Both the position numbers and the translations under genes were made by a program. Below the pieces are notes generated by a model. It made no database searches, was not told the DNA's origin, and saw only the letters and a list, made by a program, of their open reading frames with translations. Below are positions 1 to 10,994 of a stretch of 64,000 nucleotides of DNA, in pieces (the stretch's first letter is position 1; each line of letters begins with the position of its first letter). This DNA comes from Boesenbergia rotunda (lineage: Eukaryota > Streptophyta > Magnoliopsida > Zingiberales > Zingiberaceae). The stretch lies in the NCBI GenBank assembly GCA_024364735.1, contig JAGFNQ010005212.1, forward strand, positions 135,702-199,701, in the 5' to 3' direction.

Positions 1-1896
1 CAGTCGACCTGGGGGGTGAGTCTCCAACACCATTACCAGCAATTCTAACTATTTAAACTCATCACACAAGGTTCTATAACATTACTAAAGCATTATGGAG
101 TAGGAATGCAACTTTCTAAGCATATTTAAAGCAATAAAAACTTAATTCAAAAGGAGCCTAACAACATCTTGGCACATGCATCAAATAGCTCCATCAAAGT
201 ATCGATGTTCAAAACTACTCACGCTCATACTCATTCAATGCAATCATAAGGATATATATATACTAAATAGAATGACATGGAATCTTTACTCGTGGTTTTA
301 AGACATGCAAAACATCTAAAACGCAAATACTTGGATAAATTCTATGTGATCTAACTTAAACTAAGAATCTGTAACAAATGCACTTTAAGTCTTTTATTCA
401 TCTTGTCCCAAGGACCTCTCCAAGGTCAGCCACCACACACACGTCACTCAGCACCGCCTCGTCGCCTTCCTTCAGAATTGCTTGCCTTTACCTTCACCTG
501 CAGCAAGAGGAAATGCAACTAATAAGCATAAAGCTTAGCAAGTACTATCTAGCTCACAAAATCTCGAAATGTGCAAGCATGCTTTTTAAACAATGTGAAA
601 TCACATGAGATACTTTTATGCTTAACTGAAACACTAAAACATATATAACTCAAAACATGCATACTCAAGCATTAATAAGTCTTAACTCACTTTTTCTTGG
701 CTTAACTTGAAACTTTAGCAATTCTTTAACCTTAAATCTTTCTTTAACTTTTAGAAAACTTCCTTAAACTTTAGAAAAACTTTGCTAAAGCATATACTTG
801 AAAGTAATAACTCACTTGGATCCACTTAAGACGTAAGTACCATCTTATGCGCGTTCCCTAAAAGGTTGGGGTAGCGAGCCACCAATCCTAATAGAGCAGA
901 CCTTGGTCTACCAGGGCCAAGACCTTGGAATTGGACACCTGGATTTCTTTAACGACGCCCTTGGACGCCAGGTACTGGCCTTAGAAAATAAAATACTTAC
1001 TTTTTCTTATCTTGAATGCCTTGGCATTTTAATGAGCACCTTGGGTGCCCAAATCCCTAAGTCTTGACTTTTGGGGATTTCTTAAGGCCTTGGCCTTTTC
1101 TTTTCTTATCTTCATCTTCTCTTTTCTTTTCTCATAACTCTTCTTAGACCCTAACCTCATACTTAATTAAACTTATACAAGCATGGATTAAACTAGGGTT
1201 ACATGCAAAATCATAAACTAAAGGAAAATTGCTTTTTTAACTTTCTAACGGGAAAAACTTGCGGAAAACCGCCTCTTACTGCAGGTGAGCAGTACTTACA
1301 TTGATTTCTTTGGACTTACAACCAAAATTGACGTCTAGGGCTCGGGAGAAACTTGAGATCTCGATGAACCGTTCGCGCCTACGCGTTCCTCTCGTCGAGA
1401 CGAACGAAACGCTCCGCACTCCTTGATTCTTCCTTGGCCGGCGCCCCCTTAGAAGAGGAGAGGAGGTCTTGGTGTCGGCGTGCGCACAAGAGAGGGGAAG
1501 AGGGGCGGCGTGCGTGCGGCTTGGGCGAGGAAGAGGGCTTTAGTTGAGAGAAATAAAATTTCTCCCTTTAATTATCTATTTATACTTAGGGTATTTAAGT
1601 CCAACTTATAACTTAACTTAATATCTCTCTATTTTCTTTCAGCACACCCCTGCTGGGGCTCCTGGTTAACCCGACCAACTTAAGTCGTTGGTCCCATGGG
1701 AGGTCTCGGGTTCAAAACTCGTCCAGGCAACTTTTGCCGAAAACTCTATTTCTTTTAATAAAAATACTAAACGGACTCGGAAAATTCCATAAAAATATTC
1801 TAAAAATTCCTAAAAATATCTAAAATATTTCCAAAATATTTTTAAATAGTTCTAAGGACTTTAAGAACTTCAATATGGAAATTTCGGGGCGTTACA
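1..1896 (-). repeat. Ty3/gypsy LTR (Tekay/Del-like), cut by window edge
   Basis: Read on the minus strand, the LTR starts at 1896 with TGTAACGCCCCG, a start common in Tekay/Del-type gypsy LTRs, and runs leftward off the window. A TATA box lies about 310 bases in, followed by a GC-rich untranslated leader (about 1320-1550). The outer end abuts a copia gag in the middle of its zinc knuckle, so this LTR inserted into that gag. The other end and any target-site duplication are outside the window, so it could be a solo LTR or the 5' LTR of a full element. No coding potential was seen; the short ORF near 378-608 is not a gene. Confidence 0.8.
1576..1584 (-). promoter_or_regulatory. TATA box of the Tekay-like LTR
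   Basis: The minus strand reads TATAAATAG, placed between an AT-rich U3-like part and a GC-rich leader. It is the probable pol II promoter of this LTR. The start site is expected about 30 bases further along the minus strand, near 1545. Confidence 0.55.
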
Positions 1897-2632
1897 CCTC
1901 CTTGCCACAATGATGGCAAGTTCCTTTTGGTTTCTTTTCAATCTTTTTGGCCTTTTTTTTCTTCCCTTTATTCTGTTCTTTGGCCTTCCTCTTAGAACCT
2001 TTCTTCGAGGAACCAACTAACAGTACCGTCTTTTGATCCGGCTTTACAGAAGGCTCCACAGTCTTCAGCAGTTTGAGCAACTCAGGAATGGTAGTCTCTA
2101 GTTTGTTCATCCGATAGTTCATCACAAATTGTGAATAACTTTTGGGCAAACAACTCAGAATTAAGTCAATACTTAGTTCATGATCCATTGCAAAACCGAG
2201 TGTGCTTAGTCGCTCAATGTACCCCAACATCTTTAGCACAAACTGCGAGGCAGAAGTGCCTTCCTGCATCTTAGTGGTGAAGAGGAGTCTGGAGACTTCG
2301 AACCTTTCGGATCTCGCCTGCTCTTCAAACAACTCATGAAGATGGAAGATGATGGTATAAGCATCCATATGCTCATGCTGCTTTTGCAACTCAGGTACCA
2401 TAGAGGCTAGCATGATGCAACTCGCAAGTTTAGAATCGGTCACATGTTTCTGATAGGCCACTAGCTGGTCTGGAGTTGCACCTTCTGGAGGAGGGTTAGG
2501 AAGTTGATTTTCAAGGACATAAGCAAGCTTCTCTGCCTTGAGGACTATCCTCAGGTTTCGAAGCCAGTCCATGAAGTTTGGCCTAGTCAGTTTGTTTGTG
2601 TCCAAAATGGAACGCAAGTTCAGAAAAGACAT
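1897..2632 (-). pseudogene. gag: Copia gag, truncated inside the zinc knuckle
   Basis: This encodes the nucleocapsid-capsid protein of a Ty1/copia element, which would package element RNA in cytoplasmic virus-like particles. The frame begins MSFLNLRSIL and contains the copia gag pattern (TRPNFMDWLRNLRIVL near residue 16, then SCIMLASMVPELQ and LSCLPKSYSQF), the UBN2_2 gag family. A Lys-rich stretch near residues 208-235 precedes the zinc knuckle, which begins CHHCGKE and stops where the LTR TGTAACG begins. Protease, integrase and RT should follow but are outside the window. The start fits the family, and the PBS and leader lie directly upstream on the minus strand. Confidence 0.85.
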
Positions 2633-4330
2633 GATCGAGTGATTAACCTAGAAATACAAATTGAGTTTATGTGAGAAGAATGATTAAAGAATGTATCAAC
2701 ATACATTAATAAAATCCTATTTATTTTTCAATTTGAATAACCCTTTTTATCAATTCGGGAGATCGTAGGAACATCTCCAAATAGGTTGATATCCAACCAT
2801 AGATAAGAACCACCATGGCTGTGGCCATCAAGTTATTCTTAGCTATGAAGGTAGGTAATTATACCGATTACATATCACATATATGTAACTATCACATTAT
2901 GCTATCAACTAATTGAATGTTTGCATAAATCATTGGGTTGTTAACTCATTAACAAGTATGCGACATTATACATAGCACCCAACTGCACCTCTCTTTACAT
3001 CGACCTTGGCTGTGGCACAACAAATCGATGCTCCAAGCTTAAGGCTGACCCATTAATCAAGAAATAGTTTTAATATGGTTGGAGCTCATTCAATCGTTTA
3101 GTCAGGCTTGGATGTGTCCAACAACCAAAACTAAGGATTGACCTCTGACTCGAACTACATTATTCATAAACTAATTCCATGGTTTGATCATGTTGAGGTT
3201 CAAGCTGGGCATGGATGTGTCCATCAACCCAAACGAGAAACAAAACTCTGATTCTAACCATATTAATGGAAGGTGTTGGCCTTAATATTTTTGTAAGGGA
3301 TTTTGGGTCTCATCTTTTCTAAGCACATTCATGACATATAATCATGTCATGACTAACGATTTCCTTAATAAAGTATGTATGTGACTTAAGTTATCAAGTC
3401 TCTTTAATTAAATTAGGAACCGGATTTCCTAATTCCAATTTCATACTTTATTGAAGGAATTGTTTTGGGAAACAATTTCCTAAATTGTCATAATCAATTA
3501 CGGAAATAATATGTTCAAGACTTTGATTTCTCTAAATCAAAACTTGTTAAATTAAGAGACAATTCCCTTAATTCAACCACATATTATTTTCATAAAAATC
3601 TCATTTAAGAAACTCTATAGGAAACCATTTTCCTAATTAATTTTGGAGACAAAAATATGTAAGAGCATCACCTCTTAAAACATATTTTATTCATGGATTT
3701 TAATTAATTACAACAAATCGTTTTCTAAGGGTGGCTCCCCGAGGCTCAGATACCCAAAGAAAAGTAATTTGTCATAAATCCAATTTGGTCCGCTTCGGAA
3801 GCGCAACCAAATTAAACATGACAATTTCATTTAAAATTGAGAAATTAAATTACAACAACTAACTTTAAATTGGACGGCTCCCCAAGCTCAATCCAAAATA
3901 AAGAATTTTGTTGTCAATTTAAAAACCAATTCAAATTTAATTGTCAATTAATTGTCCATAAATTTGTCTAGACTTTCTTGAAAGAAAGTGCCCAAAATTG
4001 CGAGATTTCATAATAGGTTTTCAGAATAATTGTAAGTTTCTGGTACAAAGAAAACTTACATATTTCCAAAGTTGGAAAATTTCTAAAATAGAAAATTTCC
4101 AAGATTGGAAAGTTTCCAAAGATGGGAAGTTTTCACAATTATTATAAAATTTCAGAAACTAGGAAATTTCAAACGTTTGCGAAATTTCATGAGGATTTCC
4201 AAACTTTAAAATTCCTAAATCTAAAATTTATTATAATTGGAATGTTTCCATAATTGAAAATTTTTCCAAAATTGAGATCATGACAAAGTTTTCCGCAAAA
4301 CAATTTTATGATTATGTCGAACACTAACCG
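2633..4330 (-). other. Untranslated leader of the copia element, with three hairpins
   Basis: This AT-rich region between PBS and gag has no coding potential. It holds three inverted repeats in a row, at 3721-3763, 3782-3813 and 3863-3903. Two of them (first and third) carry a GGGGAGCC-type loop when read on the minus strand. The same three are present, better preserved, at 62763-62946 in the inverted copy. Position between PBS and gag is where retrotransposon RNA packaging or dimerisation signals normally lie; that role is inference. Confidence 0.6.
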
Positions 4331-4342
4331 GCTCTGATTCCA
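4331..4342 (-). other. Primer binding site (initiator Met tRNA type)
   Basis: The minus strand reads TGGAATCAGAGC, one mismatch from the TGGTATCAGAGC complementary to the 3' end of plant initiator Met tRNA. It begins one base after the LTR end (CCCAACA). This fixes the LTR boundary and the orientation of the element. Confidence 0.85.
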
Positions 4343-4343
4343 C

Positions 4344-6638
4344 TGTTGGGACCGGGTGCATGTTGACAAGGATACGGGTTCGTAATATTTTAAAATTTTA
4401 CGTGCAGCGGAAGAATTAGAATAAAATAATTTCACAAATTATTTTAACCACGTATCTAGCATGCGACCTTATGATGTGTGGACGTAATCATAAATTAAAA
4501 CATTGCGGAAAAGTAAACTAATTTACTTTGTACCTCGCGTAACTCGAAGAAAAGGGACGAGATCCAACCGTAGCGTCCCTTGGAAGCTTCGCCTCTATTC
4601 GCATCCACGCCGAGTTCTCTTCGGGACGACTTCGCAAAGTCACGAGTTTTGTGGCGATGAGAACTACTAGATTCTCTAAAGGCACAACTAGAAGAACAAG
4701 AGAAAAGAATGGAAACTAACCAACAAGAAACGGAATCTAAATTCCGGGAAGAGAGGAGTTGCGATCCGCTTCTTCTTCTTCTTGTTTGGCTCCTTCTTGG
4801 TGATCCTTGCTCACGCCAACCCTTGGAAGGGTGAGGTTGCGCCGGCCCTAGGTTGGACAAGGGGCACCGGTCCTAAGAGTGGCAAGGGGCGCCGGCCCTA
4901 GGAGGGAAGGAGAAGGAGAAGAGAATAAGAGAGAGAGAGGGAGAGAATTAATCTCTTGATTACTCTATTGATTGGAATTCAAGGCTTGCCTTTGGTTCCT
5001 TTATATAGTAGTCTCTCCCTTGCCAAGTCTCTCTTTTAACGGAATTAACGGAATTAGTTTTCATAAGAAATTTATCTTATAAATTCTCTTATGAATTATT
5101 CTGTTTAAACCAAGTTTTATTATAACTAACTTTATAATAAAACAAATTCATCTCTCCTTTAATTATGGAATAAATTTTACAAGAAATTTATAAACTTTCT
5201 TTTTATGAAAAAATCAATTCATAATTGATTTTATAAAATTAAAATAAACCATTCCATGATCATTTTAATTTCCATAAAAGAATAAATTTCTATAAATTTA
5301 TTTATATAAATTTCTCTACACAAATTTATTTATCCATAATTTATAAAACAAATCGTGCTAGATTTATTTTATTAATTAAACCAAATAAATTGGTTTCTTC
5401 CCCTTGTTGTGGCCGGCCAAAACAAAGGGGGTTAGAACCCTCTTTGGCCGGCCAAACCAAACCGAACCGATCGCGAATTAAACTCATTTAATTCGCCCAA
5501 TAAGCCTTCAAAAGACTTAGCCATTTTAAGTTTCCGTTGCGCCTCTGATTAACTCAGATTCGACTTATTTCTCTTGATTGGAAAATCTAATATTCAACTC
5601 ATTTTAAATCCCTCGGATTACTCGTAGTGCGTGTGACTAAATAGGCTTTCGATTTATGTTGGCCGTCTATAATCAACTAATTATAGAACGATCATGAGTG
5701 GCACCTAGTAGTACATCATGACCCCCAATTAATCGAAAGATCAACGGTTTGACCTCAGAAGTAATTCTGAAACCCTTCAGCAGTTCTAATGTATCGTGCC
5801 CCATTCCCTTCACCATCTTATACCCACTTGGTTCAGGGCATGGTCTGTTTGTGTCAGTCCCCACTAGATTGACTACGTCACACCTAGCCCAAGTAGTGTC
5901 TTTCTCGTCCTTTAGATTTCTAATTACTCTCATGTATTAAAAGACTCGCACTCTAAACATGACATGCTATGGCCAGAGGCTTTGAGTAACAATCCGACGA
6001 TAGGCCTGGGTATACATCTCCTCGCAAGGAGTGGTGAATCCTTTGTAGGTTGTTCAAACATCTTCGGGCACTTCGGCTTATACCCAATCATCCTGGGTCC
6101 ACACCTCCTTGGAGATGCTTGCTTAAGATGTTAAAGTATAAGTCTTCATGACCAAGATGACTTGAACACCGCAAGTCAAAGGAACATCGCACTTAAGCTG
6201 CAGTAAGAACTTCATTGACATATCTATATAGATTACCATATGAAGTTTTACAGCTAGTCACTCCAATGAACTAGTTCCCTCAACTAGCATCCATGTTTAT
6301 CTCCGGACATCCCAATGCCACCAGCCAGTGAGAATCAGCTGATTAGAGAATAACCCATGCTAGTCTCAACAGAATTGATAGTGTCCATTTTTATCAATTC
6401 AGCGACTAGGGATATTTTCAATACTTCACAATTGCACATTTAGAGATAATCACTAGTTGTGATCCCATCACAAATTCTCTTATGCTGTGAATTGTATTGC
6501 GGACATTCAGTAGATGAGTTTAAGATCCCAATCAAATACACAAACATGTATACTCAAATAGTGAATTATCATTTATTAAAATAAATGTTTACAATCATAA
6601 GGCGATTGCCTTAGGACACTTCTCTCATATCACTAACA
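4344..6638 (-). repeat. 5' LTR of the copia element (2295 bp)
   Basis: On the minus strand the LTR begins TGTTAGTGATATGAGAG at 6638 and ends CCCAACA at 4344, followed by the PBS. Both ends are TG...CA. A TATA box lies at 5000-5008 and a GC-richer leader segment at about 4540-4900. ORFs inside it (4187-4435, 4495-4860, 5673-5933) have no family pattern and lie in LTR sequence, so they are not genes. The first 26 bases of this LTR recur at 62626 in the inverted copy. Confidence 0.85.
5000..5008 (-). promoter_or_regulatory. TATA box of the copia LTR
   Basis: The minus strand reads CTATATAAA. It lies about 1.6 kb from the LTR start and is followed by sequence that changes from AT-rich to purine- and GC-richer, as expected at a U3/R boundary. 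Confidence 0.5.
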
Positions 6639-7465
6639 TCCCCTTCTAGCCGAAACCCCCCAAGCCCCATTTCCCTTGGAAAAACTCCACAAGGAGACTC
6701 CCTTTTGAAGATCTAGGTTCTCTTCCAAGGCTACAAGGGCAAGGAGAGTTCAAGTGTCAAAGAGATTTCCAATTTCCTTCTCTTTTAAGGTCTAAAAACC
6801 AAAGATAACTCAAGGTAAGACCCTTCTCACCTGTGGTATGATTGTTCTTGATGCTTAACAAGATTTAGATGTTTGTTTAAGATTTAAGTTGGAAAAAAAC
6901 CATGAAGTGGAGCCTAGGGTTTCGGCCAAGGCTATTGCTTGGGCTTAGGGATGATGTAAATTTTCTTTTGTGCTCTTAAATATTTCATGATGTTATGTAA
7001 GGCATAGATTATGATCTAGGGAAATTTTTGGTGCCTTATAACCCATCTAGGGTTTCGGCCACATCAAGTATAGGGCTAGGGATTAATTTTAATCCCTCAA
7101 GCATGATTGGTATGTTTTGCTATCATAAAATATGGAAGATAATGGAGATTTATATGAATTTTCTAGGGGTTATTTCTCCCCTAGGGTTTCGGCCAAGCAT
7201 GAATAAGGCCTTGGACTTTGGGGTTAAAACCAATTAAGGGTCCAAGTGGGTTCCTATGACATGATAAGTAAGGTATTGGAGGTTAACCATGGTTATGCAA
7301 ATTTTTCTAAGGAACTATGGCCCTCTAGGGTTTTCGGCCAAGTCCCTAATCTAGGGCTTGGTTTGGGTTAAGTTCTCAAGAATGCATGTTTATAGATCAC
7401 TAAGATGTATGTATATGATTGAGTATGTCGTAGAAATTTTATGTGACCTAGAAACTTAATGCCAT

Positions 7466-8085
7466 GCATTAGGAATGATATGTATGTATGCTATGTACCC
7501 TAACCATGCATGTTTTATGAATGTTATGTATGTATGTCATGCTTTAGGAATGACATGTATGTATGCTATGTACCCTAACCATGCATGTTTTATGAATGTT
7601 ATGTATGTATGCCATGCTTTAGGAATGACATGTATGTATGCTATGTACCCTAACCATGCATGTTTTATGAATATTATGTATGCATGCCATGCTTTAGGAA
7701 TGACATGTATGTATGCTATGTACCCTAACCATGCATGTTTTATAAATGTTATGTATGTATGCCATGCTTTAGGAATGACCATGCATGTTTTATGAATGTT
7801 ATGTATGTATGTCATGCTTTAGGAATGACATGTATGTATGCTATGTACCCTAACCATGCATGTTTTATGAATGTTATGTATGTATGCCATGCTTTAGGAA
7901 TGACATGTATGTATGCTATGTACCCTAACCATGCATGTTTTATGAATGTTATGTATGTATGTCATGCTTTAGGAATGACATGTATGTATGCTATGTTTTA
8001 CGAACAATATGTATGTAGGTCATGTCTCATGAATGCTATGTATGTATGTCATGCTTTATGGATGATATGTATGTATGCTATGTTT
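7466..8085. repeat. 75-bp minisatellite inside the gypsy LTR
   Basis: Units start with GCTTTAGGAATGACATG at 7541, 7616, 7691, 7766, 7816, 7891 and 7966 (first unit 7466). The spacing is 75 bp except for one 50-bp unit (7766-7815). The last part degenerates by 8085. Since 75 is divisible by 3, frames stay open on both strands, giving ORFs of up to about 126 codons that are not genes. The unit itself is built from ATGTATGTATG and ATGCATG words. Confidence 0.95.
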
Positions 8086-8281
8086 AAGAATGAAGATGAT
8101 GAACGAAAAGGATAACCATGGCCTAAGACAAAAATGATGTAAGCATGACATATCTTATGAATGAAAATGAAGAATGATGATGAATGTTCATGACTTTAAG
8201 GCATCATGATGTTAAGTATGAATGATGAAATGTTAAGTATGTCTATGTCATGCTAAGGGATGGGCACCTTAAGAATGCCCT

Positions 8282-8620
8282 GGTTCTGGACTACTGACTA
8301 AGCTGTCCACGGTTCTAGACTACCGACTAAGCTGTCCACGGTTCTGGACTACCGACTAAGCTGTCCACGGTTCTGGAACTACCGTAGCTATTCCTATGAT
8401 ATGTCAAGTATGAATGATGAAGTATGCATATGTATTTTACTTTATGAATGGGCTTGTACCAGACCGAAGTAAGGGTCCAAGGGATGGGCACCTTAAGAAC
8501 GCCCCGGTTCTGGACTACCGAAGCTGTCCACGGTTCTGGCACTACAGAAGCTGTGCAACAGGGATGGGCACCTTAAGAATGCCCCGGTTCTGGGACTACC
8601 GACTATGCTGTCCTTACCCT
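8282..8620. repeat. 29-bp tandem repeat and dispersed relatives
   Basis: Three units starting GGTTCTGGACTACYGACTAAG begin at 8282, 8311 and 8340 (29-bp period). Diverged copies of the GGTTCTGGACTACCG part follow at about 8369, 8506, 8534 and 8586, mixed with the word GGGATGGGCACCTTAAGAA. No protein is encoded. Confidence 0.85.
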
Positions 8621-8813
8621 AGTAGGTCGAGGCTAGCTACCTCGTATCTACTTAGGGATGCGCGCTTATGATGTATGTATGTGGTACAAGCCGGGGACCC
8701 CAATGATGTTATGTTTATGTTCAAGTATTTAAAATGAAAGTATGATTTCAAAAATTAAGCATCCTTATGATATATGTACTTGACTCATGCATTCATTCAT
8801 GTTATGCATTATA

Positions 8814-8909
8814 CTCATGTTTAAGTTTATGTTTATGCTCATGTTTAAGTTTATGTGTATACTCATGTTTAAGTTTATGTTTATGCTCATGTTTAAGTTT
8901 ATGTTTATG
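8814..8909. repeat. 24-bp tandem repeat, four units
   Basis: Units beginning CTCATGTTTAAGTTTATG start at 8814, 8838, 8862 and 8886. As 24 is divisible by 3, this gives a meaningless Met/Phe/Lys-rich ORF (8787-9005). Confidence 0.9.
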
Positions 8910-9417
8910 CTTATGATTTATGCCAAGACTAAGTTTATGTTTATGTCTGAATTATGTTATGCTAAGGTGCTTTATGCGATTATGTTAAGTGACGCATGGT
9001 TTTAGTGAGTAGGAAAAAGGGTCTTACTAAGCCTATGTGCTTATAGTCTTATCTTCCTCGTACCGCAGATCAAGCAAGAGGCTATTAAGGGAAGCAGGAG
9101 GAGGGGCAAGTGTGTGTGTGTGGCAATGACTTGGCAAAAGAAAAGAAAAGATCCTATGTCTTTCTCCCTTTACATGATGACCATGCAAACATGTTTAAGA
9201 GTGATGCTATATGATTAAGAATGAATGTTAAGTTTATCATGTCACTATGTTTAAGAATGATAGCTAAGAATGTGTTAACATGATTTAAGTTATAAGTGCA
9301 TGGTTTAAACGCATGTGGATAAAGTTTTAAAATTATTCCGCTGTATTAAGAAGTCCATATGCGTATATGTATGTCACGTAGCGCCGCCGTAAGGCTGTAA
9401 ATGGGCGAGCGTTACAT

Positions 9418-9671
9418 GGGGAGAGGCTCGGGTAGTTTTGGTTTCAACGAGATTAGGTTAGGAAATATAGGAAATAAAAATTTTCCAGAAAAATATACTT
9501 CTCCTTAATTAATTTGGTATCTAAAAACAGGTTTCCCATATATCTCGATTATCCCCATAAACCCCAAAAAGACCTCAAAAAATTATAATAGAAAATTCTT
9601 GAAAATTTTCATTAAATTCAACAAGGTTATTTCCTATTTTCACTCTTAGAATTTAATTGTTGTATCTTATA
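9418..9671 (-). repeat. Fragment of a decayed Tekay-like 3' LTR
   Basis: On the minus strand this follows directly after the remnant of the pol C-terminus and a purine run (GTGGGAGAAT), where a 3' LTR begins. Only about 250 bases remain, and it stops at the end of the plus-strand LTR at 9417. The LTR start is mutated, so its first base is approximate. Confidence 0.5.
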
Positions 9672-9689
9672 TTCTCCCACACCAACAAA

Positions 9690-10165
9690 AATTTAGTCCC
9701 CAAATTTACTATTTCGGTGCAATAGATAACCAATATCATGTTCAGTCAGCTCAAGTACTGAAAGAACTAAACGCACCTCAAGTAACCAAGTGAGGGTATC
9801 GAGTTGGGTTGTTTTCTTCAAGACCCTAAGTAGCTTCCTCAACAATATGACGCTCCCAGCCAACCTTGCCAAGTTGAATGATTTTGGTTCTGCAATCGAC
9901 ATTCTCGTGACCTAAGATCTGTACAGGATCATCCTCTTAGGTCACATCTAGCTGGAGTGAGATTGACACATCTTTCCCAATGTGAGTAAGATGCGACACA
10001 TACCTATGCGACATAAATACAAGGAAACACCTCAAGTATATTGACAAGGGTCGGTGGTAGCATAAATCGACAAACTACCTCACCTATCCTTTACCAAAAA
10101 TCGGAAGGGTCCAATATAACAAAGGCTTAACTTATTTAAGATGTGTATACTGAAAGACATGTTTC
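9690..10165 (-). pseudogene. pol: Decayed gypsy integrase C-terminus and chromodomain region
   Basis: Read on the minus strand with several frame changes, this shows YIGPFRF (the conserved GPF motif after the integrase core), then words matching the chromodomain tail of Tekay/Del elements: VQILGHEN, then SFNLARLAG and ERHIVEEAT with a stop codon. The region ends at a purine run and an LTR fragment. Frameshifts and stops show an old dead copy. The short ORF 9693-9902 is part of this remnant in a shifted frame. Confidence 0.6.
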
Positions 10166-10931
10166 TTTTATATTATATGAACATCTTCATTTTGAAAAGA
10201 GAATCACAACTACACTAGGTGCCTGTTTATATTAGTACATGTATAAAGTCCATTACTTTGTATTGTATTATCAAAACCACGCAGCAGACAAATTGAACCT
10301 GGGATGATCAACCCGGCCCCACGGAAGTTTCTCACCGGTCACCAGCGTAAATCGGGAAGCGCTCATGGTGGGCAGTCTAGAAGCACAGCATCCCAGGGTT
10401 CGGCCCCATTTGGAGGAAAAATTCCTGCAAAATGCGCCATAGCTGGGGATCGAACCGTGGATGTCTGGGTTAATAACTAGTTACCCTACCGCTGCACCAT
10501 TACTTTGCATTGTAGATAACATGGTGTGTGGTGTCACACGAAAGATCATGTTATCAGTTTCTTGCCTAGTATAAGAAGAGGCTCACAACAGAGATGGAAT
10601 TGGACAAACCATCGGGATGGTTGTAGTGTAATTAGGTGTGGTTGGTCTTGACCATAGAATTACACTAGTGTGCTTTGAGTACATTGAGCAGGACCAAAAC
10701 CAGAGGTTATCCAATTAGTACTGGCTTTTATAATTGGATAGGACCTCAGATTTTATTATGGAGTACAATCCCTAAATCCCGATATAATAACGGGTACATA
10801 TTATTAATTATTATTTCTTTGATTTGCCAATGGGCGAGATCTATTCTGTTAGATCGATTGGCCCGATAAGTTGGGAGATAATATTAATAATATGGTATGC
10901 TGTTGATTATTGATGGAATCTGTGTCCCAAC
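10166..10931 (+). repeat. Left part of the 5' LTR of copia element B
   Basis: This sequence (without the SINE at 10268-10497) resembles copia Tork-type LTR text. The right part of the same LTR resumes at 15086 and ends at a PBS at 16270. The exact start is unclear, because the preceding sequence is decayed gypsy. The ORF 10675-10869 shows no family pattern. The LTR is interrupted at 10931/10932, where a leader fragment of element D begins. Confidence 0.55.
10268..10497 (-). mobile_element. tRNA-derived SINE with 17-bp target-site duplication
   Basis: On the minus strand the element begins with a pol III A box (GGTGCAGCGGTAGG, + strand 10484-10497) and a B box GGTTCGATCCC (+ strand 10446-10456), spaced as in a tRNA gene. 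The body is about 230 bp with no ORF. It is flanked by a direct repeat: CATTACTTTGTATTGTA at 10251-10267 and CATTACTTTGCATTGTA at 10498-10514, 16 of 17 matching. The internal promoter and the duplication are hallmarks of LINE-driven SINE insertion. The host site is the LTR of copia element B. Au-type SINEs are a possible family, not confirmed. Confidence 0.85.
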
Positions 10932-10994
10932 CATCTTAAAATTTGCTGTAGTTGGCGGTTAGTCCTTCTGCGGCGGCCTTGCTCTGATTCCACT
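10932..10994 (-). repeat. Extra PBS and leader fragment of D beyond its 3' LTR
   Basis: The minus strand carries TGGAATCAGAGC (10981-10992, one mismatch to the PBS), followed by the same leader as at 13950-13997 and by the first bases of the gag ATG (ATGGTTGG). It then changes to the host copia LTR. Such sequence should not lie outside a 3' LTR in a simple insertion. Confidence 0.85.

Larger units (their letters stand above)
1897..6638 (-). mobile_element. Copia element (Tork-type), 5' half: LTR, PBS, leader, gag
   Basis: On the minus strand the order is LTR (6638 to 4344), initiator-Met-type PBS, a leader of about 1.7 kb, then gag, which is cut at 1897 by the Tekay-like LTR. The rest of the element lies beyond that LTR, outside the window. 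The outer LTR end (6638) sits inside another gypsy LTR (6639-9417), so this copia is itself an insertion. A second copy of the same family lies inverted at 62626-64000; the leaders are similar by eye at roughly 94% over the stretch compared. Confidence 0.85.
6639..9417 (+). repeat. Long gypsy LTR (Tekay-like), 5' end cut off, with minisatellites
   Basis: The right end reads GCGTTACA, the mirror of the TGTAACG start of Tekay-type LTRs, and is not followed by a PBS, so this is a 3' or solo LTR. The left end is missing: the copia LTR begins at 6638. The motif CTAGGGTTTCGGCC recurs (about 6911, 7049, 7180, 7326) in the leader part. A segment near 8660 (GGGATGCGCGCTTATGATG) resembles one in the LTR at 1-1896, read on its own strand, so the two are distant relatives. 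Three tandem arrays are listed separately. ORFs here come from repeats. Confidence 0.7.

Noticed and set aside
5673..5933. 86-codon ORF on the minus strand
   Set aside because: It lies inside a copia LTR, has no family pattern and overlaps an ORF on the other strand.
6905..7335. Recurring CCTAGGGTTTCGG words resembling plant telomere repeat TTTAGGG
   Set aside because: They are isolated, spaced by more than 100 bases, and are part of the gypsy LTR leader; no tandem telomere array exists.
7475..8115. Overlapping ORFs of 92-126 codons on both strands
   Set aside because: They are the translation of the 75-bp minisatellite, whose period is divisible by 3.
10446..10499. Possible functional tRNA gene on the minus strand
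   Set aside because: A and B boxes are present, but no cloverleaf with an acceptor stem and anticodon arm is seen, and flanking duplications show a SINE.
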